Source: an uncultured Bacilli bacterium
GTDB taxonomy: Bacteria; Bacillota_I; Bacilli_A; RF39; UBA660
DNA: 11,308 nt
Direction of reading: 5' to 3'
Assembly: GCA_910588195.1 (NCBI GenBank)
Contig: CAJUPN010000020.1
Location: 1-11,308 of the forward strand
Part shown: positions 7,059 to 11,308 of the stretch, one piece after another
Layout: every line of letters starts with the position of its first letter
Numbering within the stretch: the first letter of the stretch is position 1
The notes under the pieces: model-generated
Seen by the model: the letters and a program-made list of their open reading frames with translations, nothing else
Told to the model about the DNA's origin: nothing
The model's database searches: none
Position numbers and translations under genes: made by a program

Positions 7059-7087
7059 TTGTGTAAAGAAGCATTTTATGATAAGAT
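7059..7087 (+). promoter_or_regulatory. Candidate promoter of the der operon
   Basis: TTGTGT (7059-7064), 17 bases, then TAAGAT (7082-7087), preceded by TG one base upstream (an extended -10). Both hexamers are imperfect, but the site is well placed between the terminator and the AAGGAGG ribosome binding site at 7102-7108. TATGAT at 7077-7082 is an alternative -10. Confidence 0.5.
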
Positions 7088-7115
7088 AGTAAACTAATAA
7101 AAAGGAGGAAAATAT

Positions 7116-8429
7116 ATGCGTAAGTGTGTTTGTTTAGTTGGTCGTCCAAATACTGGTAAATCATCTCTTTTTAATAGGATAATAAATGAAAAAAAGTCAA
7201 TCATAGCTGATACCCCAGGGGTTACTAGGGATAGAATATATGGTATTGCAGAATATAAAGATAAATCTTTTTCATTGATTGATACTGGGGGAATAGATTT
7301 AGAGAATGCAACATTTAATGATAATATACGAATGCAAGCAGAACTTGCAATTGATGAGGCAGACGTTATTATTTTTGTTGTTGATGGAAGAGAAGATATT
7401 ACTTTAAATGATTTAGCTGTAAGAGATATGTTACTTAGAACAAATAAAAAAGTAGTTGTTGCTTTAAATAAAATAGATGATAAAGTTCACGAAGATAATA
7501 TATATTCTTATTACGAATTAGGGTTTGAACGTATAATTCCTGTAAGTGCAGAGCATAAAAGACATATTGATGAGCTTTTAGATTTTGTTACAGAAGATTT
7601 TCCTACATATTCAACAGAAGAAAGATCGGAAGATATTAAATTTTCAATTATTGGTCGTCCTAATGTGGGAAAAAGTAGTTTAGTTAATGCTCTTTTAGGT
7701 GAAGAAAAACAAATTGTTTCTGATGTGGCTGGAACAACTAGAGATTCTGTTGATACTAGATTTACTTATGAAAAAAGAGATTATGTTGTAATTGATACAG
7801 CAGGAATTAGAAAAAAAGGTAAAATATATGAATCAATTGAAAAGTATTCATTAATAAGAAGCCTTAAATCAATTGAAAGAAGTGATGTATGTTGCATTGT
7901 TATAGATGCTAGTACAGGAATTTTAGAACATGATAAACATATTGCTTCTTATGCTATTGATGCTGGGAAAGCTGTTGTTTTAGTTGTAAATAAATGGGAT
8001 ACAGTACAAAATAAAGATTCTGAGATTAAGATATGGAAAAAACGTATGCGTGATGAGTTCCAGTTTATGCCTTATGCACCAATTGTTTTCTTGTCTGCTC
8101 AAACTAAGTCAAGAATTCATACTTTAATGCCTTCAATTATTAAAGCTTATGAATCTTATACTAGCGAAACTAAAACAAGTTTATTAAATGATATAATTAG
8201 AGATGCTGCAGCATTGCACGAAGCACCTTCTTATAAGGGAAAAAGATTGAAAATATATTTTGTTAGTCAATCTGGTATGTGTCCACCTAAATTTACTTTT
8301 AATGTAAATAATAAAGGATTGGTTCATTTTTCTTATTATAGATATTTAGAAAATAAAATACGTGAAAATATAGACTTAGAAGGAACACCAATTATATTAC
8401 AATTTAAAAACAAAAACGATGATGAATAG
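7116..8429 (+). CDS. der: Ribosome assembly GTPase Der (EngA)
   Basis: Essential cytoplasmic GTPase with two tandem G domains, acting in 50S maturation. Domain 1 has G1 GRPNTGKS (9-16; Thr where Val is usual), DTPGVTRDR (32-40), DTGG (56-59) and NKID (118-121). Domain 2 has GRPNVGKS (180-187), AGTTRDSVDTR (205-215), DTAGIRKKGK (227-236) and NKWD (292-295). A C-terminal KH-like domain (about 350-430) carries the typical GKRLKIYFVSQ region (375-385). The 437-residue length matches the family. The first-domain G5 segment reads SAEHKRHIDEL and lacks the Gly residues often seen there. AAGGAGG lies 7 bases before the ATG. It leads a four-gene operon; the next gene begins 9 bases after its stop. Confidence 0.98.
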   Translation: MRKCVCLVGRPNTGKSSLFNRIINEKKSIIADTPGVTRDRIYGIAEYKDKSFSLIDTGGIDLENATFNDNIRMQAELAIDEADVIIFVVDGREDITLNDLAVRDMLLRTNKKVVVALNKIDDKVHEDNIYSYYELGFERIIPVSAEHKRHIDELLDFVTEDFPTYSTEERSEDIKFSIIGRPNVGKSSLVNALLGEEKQIVSDVAGTTRDSVDTRFTYEKRDYVVIDTAGIRKKGKIYESIEKYSLIRSLKSIERSDVCCIVIDASTGILEHDKHIASYAIDAGKAVVLVVNKWDTVQNKDSEIKIWKKRMRDEFQFMPYAPIVFLSAQTKSRIHTLMPSIIKAYESYTSETKTSLLNDIIRDAAALHEAPSYKGKRLKIYFVSQSGMCPPKFTFNVNNKGLVHFSYYRYLENKIRENIDLEGTPIILQFKNKNDDE

Positions 8430-8438
8430 GATGATAAA

Positions 8439-9383
8439 ATGAAAGATAAAAAAATTATTATTTTAATATCTATTATATTTATTACTGTTCTTTTGCTTTC
8501 TTTGACGGTTTTCTTGCTTATTAATGATAAAAAGGGAGAAACGGTTAAGAAAGATGATAGTCTACAAGTTTATGGAGTAGTAGTAGAAAAAGGTAATAAT
8601 TATTTATTGGTAAATAGTGTTGATGATAAGAAATATTATGTTTTAAATTCGGAAATAATAGATCTTGGGACTTTTGTGTCTATTTCTTATGCAAGTAAGA
8701 AAGATGCTGAAAAAGGCAATGGCTTTTTAGAAATACTTTTAAATGAAGAGGAAACGAATATTGTAGATGATTTTACTGATCAAGATTCAACTTATTTAGA
8801 TGAAGATGAAAAAGTTACAACTACAACTACTTCTAAAACTACGACACCAATGACTACTAGTACTATATCTACGATTACAACGACTTATAGATATACTAAT
8901 AAAGTAAGTGATGATGAAATAGTTAGTTATGCTTCAAATTATTATAGTGATGTTAAATCAAATAAAATTAATTTGGATGGAGCTAAAGAAAAATTTATAT
9001 TACTTGTTGATTTTATATTTTATGATGGAGAGATAAAAGGGAAAAAGTTTAAAGAATTAACTTCTTCTGCAAAAGCGAAAGTAATATATTATACTTTACT
9101 TATTGATGCTGGTATTGATTCGAAGTGGCCAAACTATAAAGATAATATAAATACGAAATATAATGATATAAAATCTAAGTTAATAGCGAAATATATGGAT
9201 TTAACTACCTCAATATGTGAATCAAGTAAAGATAATTGTGCTCAAGCAAAAAGTGATTTTAAATTATTGAAAGAATCTGTTAGTTTGACTTGGAATACTT
9301 TAAAAAATGCTTTTTTATATGCATTTGATAAAGGAAAAAATTCCTTAGCCGAATGGTATCAGATTTTTAGTGGTAGAGCATGA
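8439..9383 (+). CDS. Membrane-anchored protein with Thr-rich linker, function unknown
   Basis: I do not recognise this family. An N-terminal hydrophobic segment (5-28) without a lipobox looks like a signal anchor, so the rest is probably extracytoplasmic. A small beta-rich domain follows (about 43-105), then an acidic stretch, a Thr/Ser-rich linker (about 127-149, with runs of Thr) and a helical C-terminal domain (about 155-314) containing a Cys pair (260, 267). The linker looks like a wall-spanning spacer. It starts 9 bases after der, with AGGATGAT before the ATG, and its stop overlaps the next start as ATGA, so it is co-transcribed and probably translationally coupled to the metallopeptidase. 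A surface role is inferred from topology only. Confidence 0.85.
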   Translation: MKDKKIIILISIIFITVLLLSLTVFLLINDKKGETVKKDDSLQVYGVVVEKGNNYLLVNSVDDKKYYVLNSEIIDLGTFVSISYASKKDAEKGNGFLEILLNEEETNIVDDFTDQDSTYLDEDEKVTTTTTSKTTTPMTTSTISTITTTYRYTNKVSDDEIVSYASNYYSDVKSNKINLDGAKEKFILLVDFIFYDGEIKGKKFKELTSSAKAKVIYYTLLIDAGIDSKWPNYKDNINTKYNDIKSKLIAKYMDLTTSICESSKDNCAQAKSDFKLLKESVSLTWNTLKNAFLYAFDKGKNSLAEWYQIFSGRA

Positions 9384-9997
9384 GAATTAATAATGATGAC
9401 TTAGAGGTAGTTATTGAAAGAAAAAAAATAAAAAATATTTATTTTAGAATAAATGAACAGAAACAAATTTATGTTACGTGTCCAAGACTTGTAACAAAAA
9501 AAGAAATAGATAGATTGCTAAATGATAATATAAAATCTTTAGAGAAAATGTATCAAAAAGTGTTAAAAGAAAATGTTAATAAAGAAAAGGTTTTGCTTTT
9601 AGGAAATGAGCTTGAATATGTTTATGATAGAAAAATTAAGTTTATTGATGGAGTTGCATACGGTCCTTCAATTGACGCTATAAACACTTATTTAGAGAAA
9701 AAAAGTTTAAAAGTATTTCAAGATCGTTTAAATTTGCTTGCTCCTTCTTTTTCTTCTTTACCTAAATTTCGCTTGAGAATACGAAAAATGAAAAGTAGAT
9801 GGGGAGTTTGTAATCGAAGCAGTATGACTGTTACTTTAAATACTTTATTGATTCATAAACGAATATTTTTAATAGATTATGTAATTGTTCATGAGCTTTC
9901 TCATTGGTCACATATGGATCATTCACCTGCTTTTTGGAAGGAAGTAGAAAGACATTTTCCTGAGTATAAAAAAGCTAGAAAAGAATTGAGAGGTTAA
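9380..9997 (+). CDS. YgjP-type zinc metallopeptidase (SprT/M48-like, formerly DUF45)
   Basis: Small predicted zinc-dependent hydrolase of the YgjP family, whose substrates are poorly known. The 205-residue protein has the family's features: an N-terminal beta-rich region (about 8-40), the KMKSRWGVC motif (136-144), and HELSH (171-175) giving two zinc His and the catalytic Glu172. His181, in MDHSPAFW (179-186), is the third ligand, and a basic C-terminal helix follows. There is no signal peptide, so it should be cytoplasmic. The start overlaps the preceding stop as ATGA and the next gene starts 1 base after its stop, so it sits in a coupled operon with der and an RNA methyltransferase. Confidence 0.93.
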   Translation: MRINNDDLEVVIERKKIKNIYFRINEQKQIYVTCPRLVTKKEIDRLLNDNIKSLEKMYQKVLKENVNKEKVLLLGNELEYVYDRKIKFIDGVAYGPSIDAINTYLEKKSLKVFQDRLNLLAPSFSSLPKFRLRIRKMKSRWGVCNRSSMTVTLNTLLIHKRIFLIDYVIVHELSHWSHMDHSPAFWKEVERHFPEYKKARKELRG

Positions 9998-9998
9998 G

Positions 9999-10697
9999 AT
10001 GATAGAATCTGTAAATAATGAAAGAATTAAGCGTTTTTCTAAACTTCAAAACAAAAAATATCGTGATCTTGAAGGGTTTTTTATAGTGGAAGGTGAACAT
10101 TTAGTTGAAGAAGCTAAAAAGAAAAATTTATTAGTTGAAGTTTTTTCTTTAGATGGAAGTGATGGGACCATTGTTAGTGAAGCTGTTATGCGTAAACTTT
10201 CTGGTTTAAAAAGTGTTCCTAAAGTTTTAGGAATTGCTAAAAAGCCTGAAAATACTCAAATAAAGGGAAATATTTTGATGTTAGATGGTATTCAAGATCC
10301 AGGGAATTTGGGAACAATTATAAGGAGTGCTGTTGCTTTTAATATTGATACTATTGTTGCTTCTTTAGATACTGTTGATGTTTATAATACAAAGACTTTA
10401 AGAAGTAGTGAAGGTATGATTTTTAATATCAATTATGTTACTGCTGATTTAGAAAATATTATTAAGAATTTAAAAGATTATAATGTTTATGTTACAAATG
10501 TTTTAAATGGAGAATCTTTAGATGACATAGAAACTAAAGGAAATTATGCTTTAATTGTTGGTAATGAAGGTTCTGGTGTTCGAAAAAACATACAAGAACT
10601 TGCAACAAATACTTTATATATACCTATGAATGATAAATGTGAGAGTTTAAATGTTGCAATTGCTACAAGTATTATTTTGTATGAACTTAATAAATAA
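9999..10697 (+). CDS. SpoU/TrmH-family RNA 2'-O-methyltransferase
   Basis: SPOUT-fold enzyme predicted to methylate the 2'-hydroxyl of an rRNA or tRNA nucleotide using S-adenosylmethionine. The three family motifs are clear: LDGIQDPGNLGTIIRSA (95-111; conserved Asn103 and Arg109), ALIVGNEGSGV (184-194), and IPM followed by ESLNVAIATSIILYE (208-210 and 215-229). The N-terminal region (about 1-80) with FFIVEGEHLVEEA resembles the L30e-like substrate-binding domain of YsgA/RlmB-type proteins, though shorter than usual. At 232 residues it is complete. AGAGGT precedes the ATG, which is 1 base after the metallopeptidase stop. It is the last gene of the operon. The exact RNA target cannot be told from sequence. 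Confidence 0.94.
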   Translation: MIESVNNERIKRFSKLQNKKYRDLEGFFIVEGEHLVEEAKKKNLLVEVFSLDGSDGTIVSEAVMRKLSGLKSVPKVLGIAKKPENTQIKGNILMLDGIQDPGNLGTIIRSAVAFNIDTIVASLDTVDVYNTKTLRSSEGMIFNINYVTADLENIIKNLKDYNVYVTNVLNGESLDDIETKGNYALIVGNEGSGVRKNIQELATNTLYIPMNDKCESLNVAIATSIILYELNK

Positions 10698-10717
10698 AAA
10701 CCACCGAAGTGGTTTTT
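10696..10717. terminator. Symmetric bidirectional terminator between convergent genes
   Basis: AAAAACCAC (10696-10704), CGAA, then GTGGTTTTT (10709-10717) form a perfect 9-bp inverted repeat. It starts in the stop codon of the methyltransferase gene and ends just before the stop codon of the minus-strand regulator at 10719. On the minus strand the loop is C-TTCG-G, a very stable RNA tetraloop. It should terminate transcription from both sides. Confidence 0.88.
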
Positions 10718-10718
10718 A

Positions 10719-11159
10719 TTATGCAGGAATTTTTCTTTGACAAAGAGATGTGATGCTAGTTTTGAATATTTGTGAGTATTTATAAATATTTGAAGTAGAA
10801 ATACATATAATACCTGCTTCATATCTTGCAATGCAAGCTTGTGTTGTCTTTAATTTTGATGCAAGATCTTTTTGTAACATGTTATTTGCTAATCTTATTT
10901 CTTTTAAGCTTTCTCCAATAGATTTTAAGTCAAAAGATGGATATTCGGTTTTAGTGCGTTCATTGGTTAATCCGATTACATAATCTATTGATAAATTAAA
11001 ATAAGAGGCGAAATCATAAAGATGATTAAAAGGAATAATACTAATTCCTAATTCCCAAAGGGAGTAAGCACTTCTTTTAACATGGAGAATTTGAGCCATT
11101 TTTTCTTGACTTAAATCATTATCTTCACGTATATCTTTTAATCTTGTTATATCTATCAT
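10719..11159 (-). CDS. Cro/C1-type transcription regulator with two tandem HTH domains
   Basis: Predicted DNA-binding regulator of 146 residues made of two XRE-type helix-turn-helix domains. The first covers about 7-64 (LKDIREDNDLSQEKMAQIL, then SLWELG and a DYVIGL end); the second about 85-141 (LKEIRLANNMLQKDLASKL, then ARYEAG). The two align along their whole length about 78 residues apart, so the protein looks like an internal duplication. No sensor or peptidase domain is present. AGGTGAT lies 5 bases upstream of the ATG. It is a single-gene unit convergent with the der operon. A 23-bp near-palindrome at 11186-11208 lies in its upstream region, suggesting autoregulation. Targets are unknown. 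Confidence 0.88.
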   Translation of the reverse strand: MIDITRLKDIREDNDLSQEKMAQILHVKRSAYSLWELGISIIPFNHLYDFASYFNLSIDYVIGLTNERTKTEYPSFDLKSIGESLKEIRLANNMLQKDLASKLKTTQACIARYEAGIICISTSNIYKYSQIFKTSITSLCQRKIPA

Positions 11160-11185
11160 TTGTCATCACCTAATGAAATTTTTGC

Positions 11186-11208
11186 ATACAAATTTTGAAA
11201 AATTGTAT
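11186..11208. promoter_or_regulatory. 23-bp near-palindrome, candidate operator of the HTH regulator
   Basis: Arms ATACAAATTTT and AAAAATTGTAT flank a central G at 11197. Ten of eleven pairs match; the only mismatch is 11192/11202. It lies 27 bases upstream of the regulator start codon. A candidate minus-strand -10 (TACAAT, 11202-11207) is embedded in it. Confidence 0.55.
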
Positions 11209-11230
11209 CTTTGCTAGTTTAAGTTATAAG
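11202..11230 (-). promoter_or_regulatory. Candidate promoter of the HTH regulator
   Basis: On the minus strand, CTTATA (11225-11230), 17 bases, then TACAAT (11202-11207). The -10 matches consensus at five of six positions, but the -35 is weak. Transcription would start near 11195, inside the palindrome, so a bound repressor would block it. Confidence 0.35.
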
Positions 11231-11271
11231 TTTTGCTGGTGTAAAAGATATTTATTTTGCAAAAATATGAC

Positions 11272-11300
11272 TTGACAAGACGATTAGGACTTGCTAAAAA
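11272..11300 (+). promoter_or_regulatory. Possible outward promoter at the window edge
   Basis: A perfect TTGACA (11272-11277) is followed by 17 bases and TAAAAA (11295-11300), a poor -10 that merges into the terminal A run. Any gene it serves lies outside the window. Confidence 0.3.
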
Positions 11301-11308
11301 AAAAAAAA

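Noticed and set aside
10544..10831. Open frame of about 95 codons on the minus strand
   Set aside because: It spans the bidirectional terminator and overlaps both the methyltransferase and the HTH regulator genes in the wrong frames.
1..11308. Mycoplasma-type genetic code (TGA as Trp)
   Set aside because: Trp in conserved motifs such as NKWD of Der is TGG, and TGA ends at least two genes.
1..11308. CRISPR array, insertion sequence, phage or defence system, tRNA or rRNA gene
   Set aside because: I saw no regularly spaced repeats, transposase-like proteins, phage or defence motifs, or RNA gene sequences; every gap over 80 bases is accounted for by promoters, terminators or short spacers.

Overview
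The window is strongly A/T-rich bacterial DNA with good AGGAGG-type ribosome binding sites, sigma-A-like promoters (TTGACA-N17-TAGAAT occurs twice) and intrinsic terminators. TGG encodes Trp and TGA is used as a stop, so this is not the Mycoplasma code. A recU-ponA-type pair, a class A penicillin-binding protein, EngB and Der point to a walled, low-GC Bacillota. A gut-type Bacilli/Erysipelotrichia-like lineage is likely, but the exact placement is inference. The sequence ends in a run of 13 A, probably a contig end.

Layout. On the left, minus strand: a small unknown gene (57-365) with a textbook promoter, possibly coupled to a 15-codon ORF (10-57). Next comes the minus-strand pair recU (3924-4487) and a large class A PBP (488-3922), separated by 1 bp and ending in a terminator at 461-486. 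From a divergent intergenic region at 4488-4629 the plus strand carries an unrecognised helical protein (4630-5679) and EngB (TTG start, 5763-6359). The EngB stop codon forms the loop of a predicted terminator. A stand-alone prepilin-like gene (6404-7021) follows, with its own extended -10 promoter and terminator. Then comes a tight four-gene operon: der, a membrane-anchored Thr-linker protein, a YgjP-type zinc metallopeptidase and a SpoU/TrmH-type RNA methyltransferase (7116-10697). It ends at a symmetric terminator shared with a convergent minus-strand regulator that has two Cro/C1-type HTH domains (10719-11159). A 23-bp near-palindrome lies just upstream of that regulator.

Biology. Most of the window is housekeeping: cell wall synthesis, Holliday junction resolution, ribosome assembly GTPases and RNA modification. 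I found no CRISPR array, transposon, phage module, toxin-antitoxin pair or recognisable defence system. The items most worth a second look are the roughly 235-residue Lys-rich cytoplasmic extension of the PBP, a Glu-to-Asp change at a catalytic position of RecU, several Cys-rich exported proteins, the orphan six-Cys pilin, two unrecognised genes next to core genes, and the duplicated-HTH regulator with its palindrome.
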